64,000 nt of DNA from Oncomelania hupensis (taxonomy: Eukaryota > Mollusca > Gastropoda > Littorinimorpha > Pomatiopsidae), in NCBI GenBank assembly GCA_036898135.1, contig CM072516.1, forward strand, positions 66,193,172 to 66,257,171, written 5' to 3'. Below the pieces are notes generated by a model. It made no database searches, was not told the origin of the DNA, and was given only the letters and a program-made list of their open reading frames with translations. Positions 33,401 through 42,900 of this stretch are shown in pieces (positions within the stretch are counted from its first letter, which is position 1; the number at the start of each line of letters is the position of its first letter). Both the position numbers and the translations under genes were made by a program.

Positions 33401-36400
33401 CCTCCTTTCAACGCCGTCACCTCTCTACGTTTAGGGTGACGAGAGGAGGGGAAGATCATCTTCACTGCAACTTCACCTTCATCGCTTTCCCTCCTTTCAA
33501 CGCCGTCACCTCTCTACGTTTAGGGTGACAAGAGGAGGGAGAGATCACTTACTTTCAGACAGCGTTTACCTGACGTCTGCAATCATCGTTTTTTTCGCGT
33601 TGGTCTACCTCAGTGTTCATCGCTAACGAGGAAGGGTGTAGGATCGTCATTATTATCTTTTATATAAATTATAAGGATCCATTTATTGTTTAGAAAGTAG
33701 TAATTATTGGGTCACAGTATTGAATGATAATCTGTATTATTGCCATCCATGTCATTGTAACACCATTTCTGTATCATCATCACCACAACCCCATCACCAT
33801 TACCATGTTTTGATCATTTATATCAACTCATGTATTCTTTTGACTTGGGCTTATCTTTTTTATAAATAAATGGTTGTTTGTCTTGTCAAATCTTTCTTTT
33901 GGAGTTCTTGATTTCCTCTGCGTGAGAGGATAGGCTTATACCCAGGGGGGGTGAGCGCGACAACCTTGACCTTGAAAAACCTGAGAGTCGATCATATCAT
34001 CACACAGAAATAATACTTCTGTTATAAGCTATCATTCAAAGCAAAGATACCTCGGTCAACTGCGAGTTGAAGATATCCAAGAGATTTCTTGGCACTCTGT
34101 ACTGGGCAACCTGGTTTTGGTCACTTGTGCTCAGGCCGTACACTGTTTCCAAGCACTGGATAGACACTAGAAACAAAGGTGAAATATAGCAAGAATTAGA
34201 TAACAAAACAAATAGGCATAGACTTTACCTGCTGCATGCACACATGTTAGTAAAAAATAACTGCCGATTGGGTAAATAGTAAGAACTTGCTAACTCAATG
34301 CCATATATATATATCTGTATCATCATTTCACATAAAGTGATGAACTATGTTTAACGATTTCAGAATTCAGCTTCTCTTGGAACAAAAATAGAGAAACTTC
34401 GCAAAGTTGTTCGAGTGAGCAATTTGATCCATTGGCTAGTCTACACATTTACAATTGAAATCTACGTCATAACAAACATTTAAACTTTGGTATCATAAAG
34501 CAAATTCAAGGAATGCGACATGCTGATTCCTTGTCAAATACAAACTTTGAACATGATCTGACCACTGAAATGTACCACGATTTCAAATCCCATATCATAT
34601 GCCACACTTTCCAAAGAAGCTTGCCAAACATGATCTTGTAGTTGTATAAATGTGAATTTCAGTCAAAATTACTGCTTAGCATGCTTCGCATGAATGCTTC
34701 GGCTAATTACTTATTACTATTTAATACTTTTCTACCTGCTGGTAAGTACAGGCAGGTCAAAATTAAATGTTAGGGGAAGTGGAATTAAAAAAGTAAAATG
34801 ATAAAATTATGAAAGAAGGCAAAAATACATACACAAAAAAATTTCTTTCTATCTCCACTAGAACCAGAGATGCAGACCTTTAAATACAGTACATATTCAG
34901 CCGTTTTTGTCAAATTTCACGACAAGTTGATTTTGAGAAGCTGTAAGAAGCCACCATTTCCATAAAACATGTTCAAATTAATACAATTTGTTGCATTGTT
35001 TATGTACATTAACCCTATTTTTTTTGAGGCCATCAAACCCATAAGCCTGACTACTGGCATGACCTAAAAGTTGCCGTTTCTGCAAATTTCAGCTGCGGCC
35101 GTAAGAGCATTTATGTGTGTAAACTTCAAATAGCTGTAGAATGTAACATTATTTATTGTTCGATTTTCAAAATTCGAAGTGTTCTGTGTGTGTTTTTTAG
35201 AGACTTTTAAAATGAAATGCAGCATGACAACATTCCTATATATATTAGGAAATAACATTTGCCCCTCCCCCTCCACACACACAATTTGCAAATGACACAT
35301 TTCCAACCTTGACTGGTGCTTCTTTGCATTAGTTTCTAGCGCCTAGATCCGTAGGGTAGGCGCCTTACAAATGCTAATTATTATTATTATTATTGGCAGT
35401 TTTGAAGATCATATTATTCATATGGGCCCTTATCTTGGCTGTGGACATTTATAATAACACTACTAACATTTCCAAATGCATTATTTTGGGGTAAGAAGAG
35501 TAAACAAAGATGTAAACTTCACTTTTGCTGATTTGCATTCAGTGTAATAACATTTTTACAGTCTGAAATAGGAGTTTCCCACACCACTGTAATGTTTATT
35601 GGGTGGATTACCTCCCTTGGAGATTTGTTTATGAAACTTTTGCAACGGATATTTTATTAAAAGTTGAACATCAAGCGCTACAATTAAATCAGCAGTTGTC
35701 TGAACTACTTATTGACACGTTTGATATTTTATGGTCCTTGTATTTATTGATTAAAATACGTAGTTAACTTTTTCATCGGGCACACCAATGCTACGTTTCT
35801 ATTTTCTCAACAGCTCAAAAGCAAGAGTGCTTCAGCGCCTTGATTGTGAAAAATAAAAAAATTTTAGTGCAATTATTGCTGTTACAGTTTATATATAACC
35901 TTCTAACAACATTTACAGCAAAAATACATCGAAGTACGTTTGATTTTCCAAAATCGCGCCTAATCTGACTCCAAATGTCTCAGGCCGACTCATTCATGTT
36001 CGCTGCCATTTTGACACAGACTGAGAAGAACAACCAATGGGTGTTCTCGTTTCATACAAAAGCTATAAGGCCCTGCTGACATCACAAGGATACTGCGTAG
36101 ACCATTAGAAAAAGCGAAAACCAATGTTTTCAAAAAGAATATGCTTTGCATGGTTATTTGTGTGCTTTTTGGTCGAAAATGACTCCAAAAATTAGTTTTT
36201 TTGTGATTTAGACTAAGATTATTTTTTTTCAATTACAAGCAAAATTAGTATCAGTTTGAAGGGAATGATCTGCACTCTCTTTCTGTGCTATTTTTAGCTG
36301 TGTACATTGAATGGGGAGACGTAGCCAGCGCAAGGAATACACCGTGTGGTTTTTTAATCACTCGGCAAGCCACGCTCACAGCAAGAAATAATCACCCAGA

Positions 36401-36897
36401 GCCTTTCTTTAAAAAATTGTCAAAAATCACTCATTCAACATACAGCAAACAGAAATACATTATTGGAAAGGGTAAAACTTCAACTTTTTTGCAGTACAAA
36501 TAATGTAGTAGTGCATGCACTATTTGTTACATAACATTTGTTGGAATGCAACTGAAAAACTGCTGCTGAAGCCTTTGTCTTCACTTCAAGACATAGCCTG
36601 CCTGTACCTACTGCTGGATAGATTAATACATATATATATATATATTTTCTTTCTGTCGATGCTACTATACAATTTGATGTTGATCAATGATCATCATACA
36701 TCACATTCACGTGACATTTGCAAGCGCCTTCACCTTCTACTATGCTGGAATTACATGCAAACAGCCCACACAAGAAAGACCAAGACTCTCAGCAAACCTT
36801 CTAAACTTTCTACTTGCTCATCATCAAGTCCTCCCGTCTTTTTCTGGTCTTCCAGGAACGTCAGAATTGAGAATACTAGTCGCTTTACGTCTGCCAT
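16173..36897 (-). CDS. SGTA: Small glutamine-rich TPR-containing protein (SGTA-like cochaperone)
   Basis: Ten coding exons on the minus strand: 36798-36897, 34051-34166, 31388-31469, 30130-30229, 28892-28996, 28616-28754, 27956-28045, 26956-26993, 16691-16785 and 16173-16201. All have GT-AG borders and compatible phases; they sum to 894 nt, 297 residues (human 313). Order: N-terminal dimerisation domain (residues 1 to about 72, [18 protein letters not shown]), three TPR repeats (about 93-200; [28 protein letters not shown]), then a Gly/Met/Asn/Gln-rich tail ([25 protein letters not shown]) ending PPPAGQQE. The family hands hydrophobic and tail-anchored proteins between Hsp70/Hsp90, BAG6 and GET components in the cytosol. 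The start is set by the conserved N-terminus; a CAG acceptor at 36927-36929 suggests a spliced 5' UTR. The 10.2-kb intron 8 hosts a DIRS element. Confidence 0.95.
16803..17690 (+). repeat. Dispersed repeat C, copy 2
   Basis: Begins GTAGAGGGGCAAAGCCC and follows the family order (AGTGCCCAGA, AAAGTAATACC, TTGACCTTGA, GGTCAAGGTCA, TCATTTTTGGACT). It lies 17 bp from SGTA exon 9, so on the minus strand its 5' end supplies the CCCCTCTAC-type pyrimidines before the acceptor of that exon. Confidence 0.8.
17691..18132. other. SGTA intron 8, unassigned
   Basis: AT-rich intron between repeat C and the DIRS element; nothing recognised. Confidence 0.35.
18480..19056 (-). pseudogene. DIRS tyrosine recombinase remnant
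   Basis: Minus-strand pieces in two frames: an N-terminal stretch containing [19 protein letters not shown], then LFSQG and, after a frame change, [17 protein letters not shown]. These match the layout of DIRS recombinases, in which a C-terminal RAHxxR-type motif carries the catalytic His and second Arg. Stops and a frameshift near 18710 disable it. The catalytic Tyr region should lie between 18680 and 18480 but is not certain. Confidence 0.6.
19090..19290 (+). mobile_element. CR1/L2-type LINE 3' tail
   Basis: A (GT)n run, then sequence ending AAAGCGCTCTGAGC...GGGCGCTATATAAATG followed by (ATT)n at 19267-19288. This is the typical 3' tail of CR1/L2-group elements and of SINEs that copy them. 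It lies inside the DIRS element and has no coding part. Confidence 0.7.
20525..20716 (+). mobile_element. tRNA-derived SINE
   Basis: Starts GTGGGGCCGGGTAGCTCAG, with an A box (TAGCTCAGTTGGTAAGAG) and a B box (GGTTCGAATT), then an unrelated body ending in a (CAA)n-type tail. Flanked by an 11-bp target duplication CGTCACGCCAT at 20514-20524 and 20717-20727. The RNA polymerase III promoter boxes and TSD make it a clean SINE of 192 bp; it is not a functional tRNA gene because the acceptor and 3' half do not pair. Confidence 0.9.
20805..21400 (+). pseudogene. SWIM zinc-finger protein fragment carried by a transposon
   Basis: Open for 137 codons from 20805 to 21218, with the SWIM-type pattern [17 protein letters not shown] (CxC then CxH), followed by [13 protein letters not shown]. 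After a stop at 21216 the same frame continues [20 protein letters not shown], as expected in the family, to about 21290. Proteins of this layout in invertebrates often continue into a YqaJ-type nuclease domain and are linked to mobile elements; that nuclease is not present here. Orientation is opposite to the BED-finger remnant next to it. Confidence 0.6.
21397..21860 (-). pseudogene. BED-finger transposase N-terminus, decayed
   Basis: Minus-strand pieces begin [19 protein letters not shown] with an acidic/basic leader, shift frame near 21760, then read [14 protein letters not shown]...[17 protein letters not shown]. The last segment resembles the first half of a BED zinc finger of hAT-type transposases (C..C, then F..GHGG..D..RH). 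One of the usual two cysteines and the final histidines are not intact. The catalytic domain is missing. Confidence 0.5.
22141..22490 (-). pseudogene. DIRS RNase H domain remnant
   Basis: Minus-strand translation gives [16 protein letters not shown] (catalytic Glu region), [18 protein letters not shown] (catalytic Asp region) and [13 protein letters not shown], the order seen in DIRS-type RNase H. It stops where the 19869-22140 element inserted (duplication ACACAG at 22141-22146). Confidence 0.7.
22505..22670. repeat. Dispersed repeat D, copy 1 (twin TATAAATAG boxes)
   Basis: Shares GTCAGCCAGGCT, GCTATAAATAG (twice), a TTTCACTG segment and GTGCTGCTCACATAGG with 43012-43175 in the same orientation and order. 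It lies where the DIRS reverse transcriptase should be, so it is either an insertion there or a piece of DIRS sequence. Confidence 0.7.
22700..24830 (-). pseudogene. DIRS gag-like region, broken
   Basis: Minus-strand open pieces in changing frames (for example 113 codons at 23823-23482 with [18 protein letters not shown], and 97 codons at 23374-23081 with [16 protein letters not shown]) sit upstream of the RNase H in the order expected for gag. Base composition is more GC-rich than the flanks. No catalytic motif is expected in this protein, so the identification depends on position in the element. Confidence 0.5.
25521..26955. other. SGTA intron 8, proximal part
   Basis: No gene. Contains a GC-rich block at 25745-25825 with GGGGCC/GGCCCC palindromic motifs, typical of repeat-derived sequence, and copy 2 of repeat B at 26228-26300. 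Confidence 0.4.
26228..26300 (+). repeat. Short dispersed repeat B, copy 2
   Basis: ACATTACATGATTATTGC followed by TTTAGGTCCAGCAGACTC matches the reverse complement of 11125-11200 with few changes. Confidence 0.6.
27207..27842. mobile_element. MITE with long perfect terminal inverted repeats
   Basis: GAGAAATTGAGCGTGCGTTC and onward to TAAT (27207-27232) is repeated inverted at 27817-27842. A TA dinucleotide flanks each end, consistent with a TA duplication (Tc1/mariner-like), although TTA/TAA symmetry leaves the superfamily open. About 636 bp, no coding frame, in SGTA intron 7. Confidence 0.8.
28046..28615. other. SGTA intron 6
   Basis: Short intron with CTACTACATC-type low-complexity sequence near 28330-28400; nothing else seen. 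Confidence 0.4.
28997..30129. other. SGTA intron 4
   Basis: No gene. Contains a direct tandem duplication of about 24 bp at 29021-29069 (ACCCAAGGGTCAGTCACACT repeated). Confidence 0.4.
30411..30463. repeat. (AAT)n microsatellite, LINE tail
   Basis: About 17 AAT units. It is the 3' (ATT)n tail of the minus-strand LINE that follows. Confidence 0.9.
30464..31135 (-). mobile_element. CR1/L2-like LINE 3' end
   Basis: Minus strand encodes [20 protein letters not shown], then [21 protein letters not shown] and [10 protein letters not shown], the conserved C-terminal block of CR1/L2/jockey-group reverse transcriptases. A 3' UTR follows with GCGCCTTATACATAC next to the (ATT)n tail. Truncated at the 5' end. 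In SGTA intron 3. Confidence 0.85.
31982..33962 (+). mobile_element. Putative solo LTR, 5-bp TSD ACCTT
   Basis: Starts TGTCGCGG and ends GCGCGACA, giving TG...CA ends with short inverted repeats, and ACCTT flanks both sides (31977-31981, 33963-33967). There is no pol coding. A TATA-like TTTTATATAAATT lies near 33657 and AATAAATGG near 33863, about 100 bp from the end, fitting the U3-R-U5 order on the plus strand. A 5-bp duplication and TG/CA ends are typical of LTR retrotransposons. At 1.98 kb it is long for an LTR, partly because of an internal minisatellite (33099-33545). A TRIM-like or other non-autonomous element remains possible. Confidence 0.7.
33099..33545. repeat. 89-bp tandem repeat, about 5 copies
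   Basis: Units begin GATCATCTTCACTTCAGCC and start near 33099, 33187, 33276, 33365 and 33454. Divergence between units is low, so the array expanded recently. Confidence 0.9.
34167..36292. other. SGTA intron 1, 3' part
   Basis: AT-rich. The only recognisable element is a plus-strand CR1/L2-type tail at about 35335-35395 (GGCGCCTTACAAATGC then (ATT)n). Confidence 0.4.
36293..36324 (+). repeat. 32-bp sequence repeated at 37568-37599
   Basis: TTTAGCTGTGTACATTGAAT and the following 12 bases are identical to 37568-37599, where they sit at the 5' junction of a LINE insertion. Confidence 0.8.
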
Positions 36898-37029
36898 GAC
36901 TGCAAACTGTTGAACCGATGGTAGGACTGCAAACAAAATATTTATGTGAAGTTATGCATAATGTACTATGGTTACTGTATTTCTTTTGACCACAAACATC
37001 AAGATCAGCACACCAAGAAACATTTACAA

Positions 37030-38540
37030 TATGAAAATGAGTGTTATGGTTAGGGTTTGATGTTAGGGTTAGAGTTTTAGCTAACCTAAACTCTAATAGT
37101 AGTAATAAATTCTGGTTCTGGTGAGGAACGTTGCAACCAAGGGCAGGGGCAATGTTGTCAGCCAGGGTCTTCAGGACCATCCATGGGATGCAATCAGGAC
37201 CCGGGCCTTTGTTGGGTTTTAGGTTTTTAAGAAGTTTGGCTACTCCAAGCTCTGTTATATAGAGGGGGAGGCCAATGGGGGCAGTTTTTAGAAAGGGTAG
37301 GACAGTGGTGATTAGTTTGGTGAAGGCTGATTGGATTGGAACTGCTTTAGGAGGATGTTTGCTTTAAGATTGGCTGTCGCTGTTAAGTTCACCATGTTCA
37401 AGGAGGGGTACACCAGTGCTGTCTTGCTTTTTGGGCTTGATGTAGTGCCAGAAAGGCTTGGTAGTCCTGAGATCTTTCGTCTGCACATGATAAGTGGAAC
37501 CAAATTCTGCACGAGTGGCTTGCTATGCCCTTACAGTTTATTATAAATCGAGATTATAAATTATAAATTTAGCTGTGTACATTGAATGGGGAGACGTAGA
37601 TGGGTATAAATCGAGAGGTACAAATGTTGATTTTTGTTGGGTTCCATCTCATTCTGGCTTGTACTGGAATGAGCAGTCAGACAAACTTGCCAAAATTGGA
37701 GCTAAAAATACAAATTCGATATCAAATTGTAATATTACATTATCTAGGCATGAATTGCTTTCATTAGTAGAAAGACATTTTCAAAAATCAGTAAACAAAC
37801 ATAACATTTTATCATGTAGTAGAAACATTTCAAAAATCATATATAAAATGCGTTTGAATTCATGGAGCACAAAATACATTACTGATATTCATTGTATATG
37901 TCAGCAACCAATGTCTGTACAACATTTATTATTTGAATGTACAACATTATTACCATTATACGAGGCAAATAATGTCTCGATCAATGAAACCGATAGTATG
38001 ACAGATATTTTATATAATCATACACTTATTGAAAAAATTGCTTACATTATCTTACATACTGACATAAAAAACATTTTTTGATTAAGTACATAAATATGTG
38101 TTTATGTTTATGCATGTGTGTTTGTGTCTATGTCTATGCATATATGTTTGTGAAAGTCTAATATCATTTTATCAATGAAAAGACTTTAAATAAAAATCTG
38201 AATCTGAATGCCCTTACAGACTGGTTTTTGGCACAGTCTGCAGGGGTAGATGGTGGTCAGGAAGGCGAGGGAGAAGTTGTGGGTGGGGTGATCAAGTACT
38301 GTAGACAGCTGGTTTTTTTAAGTGGGTCGCCAACATTTCGATGGAGCAGGTTTGTGTGACCATGGTGTTGGGGTTGGTACCTTGCATGCTGGTTGGACAA
38401 GGGACCACCTGGGTTGTTCTGGGTAAAGCACAAGTTGTTTTGGGAGTAACAGGACACCCCGGATCACATGAGTGGAGGAAAAGAGGGAGGCATGATGGTC
38501 TTGAGGTGAGATTGAGCGGGTAAGGTGGTATAATTATGAT
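37030..38540 (-). mobile_element. CR1/jockey-like LINE RT fragment, interrupted
   Basis: Minus-strand pieces at 37525-37090 include PSLNMVNLTATANLKANILL, NLKPNKGPGPDCIPWMVLKT and LADNIAPALG, which belong to the N-terminal part of a CR1/L2/jockey-type RT. The element continues beyond 38219 with no recognised domain, and an 11-bp duplication (TGCCCTTACAG) shows it was split by 37537-38208. It lies upstream of the first SGTA coding exon. Confidence 0.65.
37537..38208 (+). mobile_element. I/Nimb-like LINE 3' end with target duplication
   Basis: Flanked by TGCCCTTACAG (37526-37536, 38209-38219). It encodes the end of RNase H (FCWVPSHSGLYWNEQSDKLA) and a C-terminal zinc-knuckle block (MRLNSWSTKYITDIHCICQQ, VQHLLFECTTLLPLYE) with an open frame from about 37600 to the TGA at 38079-38081, then a tail with AATAAAAATCTGAATCTGAA. 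The first 63 bp do not belong to the LINE frame: they contain a partial duplicate of its own TATAAATCGAG and the 32-bp match to 36293-36324. Confidence 0.85.
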
Positions 38541-38618
38541 TGGCATCTAGCTACTAACATGTACGTAGCCATAAGTGTAGACAGTGGTATTTTTGGTGTT
38601 TTATTTCCGAAAGAAGAT

Positions 38619-38659
38619 CCCCCCCCCCCCCCCCCCCCCCCCCCGCCCAAAAAAAAAAA
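38619..38659. repeat. Poly-C / poly-A tract
   Basis: C26, then GCCC and A11. Prone to length error in sequencing. Confidence 0.85.
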
Positions 38660-39597
38660 GAAAAAAGTTTAGGATCGGCCCAAACAATTTGGGGGGCCTA
38701 GTGAATGCACACTGTTTCACTGGGACGCACATTGAGAACTACCACTACTATTCATACTCAGAGACTAGATAAGTAGCTTAGGAAACACTAGCTAATTAGT
38801 AATTTGCTGGAAAAATGTAGACAGAATATAATCAATGAGAAACATAACTTTGTTCCACGGAATTTTCACTGGCTAGCACAAAGATCAATGATCAAAATAG
38901 CGCACTTCAGCAGGTCACACTTGGGTGAAGTTTTTGTTGAAGAAAAGTAACAGGTTCCAAATTTGCTGCAGGTTTTTTACTAAGTACTATTTCTAAAGTC
39001 TACACAATTAATATAAAAATTGCTGCACTTTATTATTTTCTACAAACTAATTTATAGTCTAATAGTTGTGGATAAGTATCGGGTGATGATCTTTAGGATT
39101 GGCGGCAAATCATATGCGAGTATATGTTGCTATTATTAGTCTTAGTATACATTTCAGAATAAATAACAAACCAAATCAAGCAACATCCATTGATCCAACG
39201 ATGCTACACCTGTAAGCGATAATACAACATCGACAACGACAAGGACATGATCATGATTCCAGGTCAAAATTTATGTCCTACAACAAAGAAAAAAGTGTGT
39301 TTTTTCGCTGATCACAAATCAAAAGAATCTTACTATTTCTTAGAAATACTTGATGAAGGTTTCACCTCAGAAATAATGGTTTTATGCTGACTGGCTCTTC
39401 CGGTTGTTTCACTCTGTTCGAAAACGTGGTAGGCCTATGTCGTAATTTTATAGTAAACTGATTAAAGTTATCATGTATCATAAATACATTTGTAGCATAC
39501 ACATTGTGACAAACATTTAATTGTTCTTAAAAAGTCATTTAATCAAGTAAAATGCACAAATTAATTTATGTCGTAATGCTTTTACTTCCCGCTCTTT

Positions 39598-39614
39598 GGG
39601 GGGGGGGGGGGGGG
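39598..39614. repeat. Poly-G tract
   Basis: 17 consecutive G. Confidence 0.9.
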
Positions 39615-39953
39615 AATAGGAGGGATTAATTATAACAATGCTTTTAAATAAATAAGCAAATAACTACAATTAACTTTCTTTAAAATTAATGCTTTGTGCA
39701 CATTAGTTTACGTTATGTTTCAAATTAATTTGAACGTACTTGAATGTATTATTTTCGGAACTTCCTTTTGAATCGCAGAAATCGGAGTACGAATTTGTTT
39801 TTCCCATTGACCTGAAGCCTCATGTTGGGAAAAAGGTTTAACTTCCGGAACGTGGATCGACGTCGAGCCTCAGCTAATCAATTTTATTGTGGTTGGCAGT
39901 GATAATTTGTTTCTTTTATAGAAGGAATAGAAAAAAAGACATCGTGCTTAACG

Positions 39954-42900
39954 ATGTCGTCAAAAATTGATACTCGGGTGATTCAAGTCACCAATATTGC
40001 TCCGTCAACCACTAAGGATCAACTGAAAACTTTGTTCCAGTTTATTGGACGCATTCGTGAGATCAAAGTGTTTCCACCGGAGTAAGTGCGATGCCATTTC
40101 ATTTATATTTACTTTCATTTCAATTTTATCGTGGCTGAAAACACTGTCATTTTGTGCATTTACTTGCGCAGTTTTTGAGCATGAGTGACATGAACTTGTA
40201 TTGTTTTGTATGAACAGCTGTAGGAAAGTGGAAACACTCAAACAGATCTGCAGTATGAGTTTCACACTGCGTAGCAGAAACGGTTTATAGGCGTTTCGCC
40301 GGATGGTCGATTCGCCGGAAAGGCCTGGTCGATTCGCCGATGGTCGATTCACCGATAGGTCGATTGTAATTCAATCACTTGTAGACGGACCGCTAGCCCT
40401 AACCCGTTTCGAGCGGTATATGTGTAGCACTGCCTTACCCTACCCGTCGAGGCACTGCCTTAGCCCTTACCCTACTCGTCGTTCCCAGATCCTTTTTTTC
40501 CACTTGGACGTTTCGCCTGAAAATCTGATTGGTCGATTCGCCGGATTCGGCGAACGTGATTTCCGGCGAAACGACCATGTACCGCAGAAACTAGCCCTTG
40601 TCTGTCACCACTCTGCCGTTGGTCGCCAATTTCTTTTTTTTTTTTTTTTTAGCTACTGAGAAACTATATGATGAATGGTCTATAATAGTAAAGCATCGAA
40701 GAGCAATTGTAAATGAAAAACGGTTGTTTCCAAATAATATTATGAACTATGTCAACTATGTGTGTTGCGGAAGCGCGTGCGGCGTTAATTAACCTTCTGG
40801 TTTCTGCACGAATCACATTGTTCACTTTTGTCTTTCCCAGCCACTGACTTTTTTCCAGGCATACTAAATTCAAATCTAGGTCAGTGCTTTTTTCAGAGCC
40901 GCAAAACTGGGCCTCACCAGCAAGCTTTGACAGATTAGTTTTTAGCGAATACTCGGTATACCGTATAGCCATACGTTTTGAATCAATCCAATGTGTAAGG
41001 AAAAGAACAGAATGACACTTTTGACAGCATCTGTTTTGTATATATTTTAATGATTAATTATTCTAGAAAAAATAGTTTTAATGATTTATATTTTTGGCCA
41101 ACTTTTGTTTTCAGCAGGTCTTTCAATTTTGTGTCACTATATATGGGTCATTGAACTCATTCTCTGTAGAATGGTACATAAAGTGGTAGCAGGTCGTTTC
41201 GGCGGTAATTTTTTCGGCGACACCGCCGAAACATAGATCTACCGCCGAAAGGGCCAGCCGCCGAAACGCCCCAAAAAATCACTCACACAAACATATAAAA
41301 TAAATAATAATAACTATGCAATGTGAATACGCATTGACTTGTCAACGGTCACTCAACCCTAACCCCACCTCCCCACCGCCCCCCACCCCTTACCCCTCTT
41401 CTAAAAAATCCCCCACATGTTCCGACTACTACCGCAAACAGGAAGTAGCAGTTTGTACGATCTTCCGCAGAGTCGTACAGTCCGCAGATTCGTATCCAAT
41501 CAAGAACTTAATCCCGAGTCAAGACCCAAAAACTTAAAAGTTCTAAAGCAGGTCTAGAACGAACTATCGCCCAATTGAACTGCCGCCGAAACGACCAACA
41601 CCGAAACGACCACACGCCGAAACGACCAACTGCATCGCCGAAACGGCTCATCGCCGAAACGACCTGTATTCCATAAAGTGTGACATGACAGCAAAAAAAA
41701 TTTTTTTAATTCTAGGCTGTGATCTATGCACAAAATATATGATAGAACTTGCTCTTCAATTTCCTGTATTTTTTTTTTTTGAATAAAAAACCTCTTGGGG
41801 ATGCAAACTACCCTCACCCAAGGTGTGAACGGTTGCTACGGAGTAACCAAAGTGGGTGCAAAAAGTTAATTAATTACTATAATAATATTGTTAATATTGT
41901 TATATTGATAGATTGCATTAATGTTGTGATTGCAATAAATAACAAACGGAAAATGTGTCTAAAAAAGTAACATCAGACACATTTATAAGCTTTTCGATTA
42001 CGAGCATCCAACGTTGTACGTATAAATTTTAAAACAGTTTAGTGTACTCAGACACAACATTTTTAAAAAATGTCATTCACTGCTGAAAATATTCAGCATT
42101 AAATGAAGTGCACTGGGCCAAAAAGAATTTGGCATAGGTTAATATGGGTTACTGATATTCCTTGAGGCCAAGAATGTGTAACGGTTGCTACATACTACAT
42201 AGTAACCAAAAAATTATTTTTTGCAAAGACAAAGCAATAATTTATTTTTTGCAATTGTTTGGTGTGTGCGTGTGTTATTAAGATTATGTTAGCACAAATG
42301 CACCCTTAACTAGCACAGTAGAACCTCCTAAAAGACCCTTGTTTTAAAAATATACATATTTTTGTTTTTTAAATGTCTCTGCTGCATCGCTACTTGTTTG
42401 CGAACGTTCGATCGATCAATATAATATTCTCAGAGTATACAATTTTGTGTGAAATAAACTTACAATGTGATTATTAAAGATTTTTTCTGTTAAAATAAAT
42501 AGACCAGTATGGACATTTAAACATAAGCGGGTATAGTTTAGCTGAAATGAATGGAAAATAGGGAAACTGGTGCACGTTTGCATCAGGAAGTGACGAGTTT
42601 TGTTACTTAGTTGTAGCGAAATTAACACACAAAAAAAAAACTTGTTCTAATAAATAAACAAAGAACTTAAATAGTTGTGAAATGTTTAGTTCAAAATGTT
42701 CTACGTTTAATTAAATTTTCGGAAATACTAGATGTTATTTTTCTTGTGTAATGGAGATTTGAAAAAAAAACTTTTTCATTTCGAGATTTGATCGATACTG
42801 TTTAAAAATAGAGAGCAATGAAAATCGCCTAATATCACCACTTGCTGGCCGGAATTAATCGCTCTACGCATGTTTTGTAAAGTCTCCGTCATAAAAGTTA

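Larger units (their letters stand above)
31751..34010 (+). repeat. Dispersed repeat C, copy 3 (split by an LTR)
   Basis: Begins ACTAGAAGGGCAAAGCGC and follows the family to GGAATGACCTT, then resumes after 33962 with ACCTTGACCTTGAAAAACC. It is interrupted by the 1,981-bp LTR-like element. Confidence 0.75.
38541..39953. promoter_or_regulatory. Head-to-head SGTA/SREK1 upstream region
   Basis: The two genes diverge here. If SGTA has a spliced 5' UTR, as the acceptor at 36927-36929 suggests, both promoters probably lie between about 38.7 and 39.95 kb. The region holds homopolymers: C26 at 38619-38644 followed by A-rich sequence, and G17 at 39598-39614. No TATA box is obvious. The promoter assignment is positional inference. 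Confidence 0.35.

Noticed and set aside
41822..42215. Pair of GTTGCTAC...GTAACC motifs as a MITE
   Set aside because: The two motifs are in direct, not inverted, orientation and no target duplication was found.
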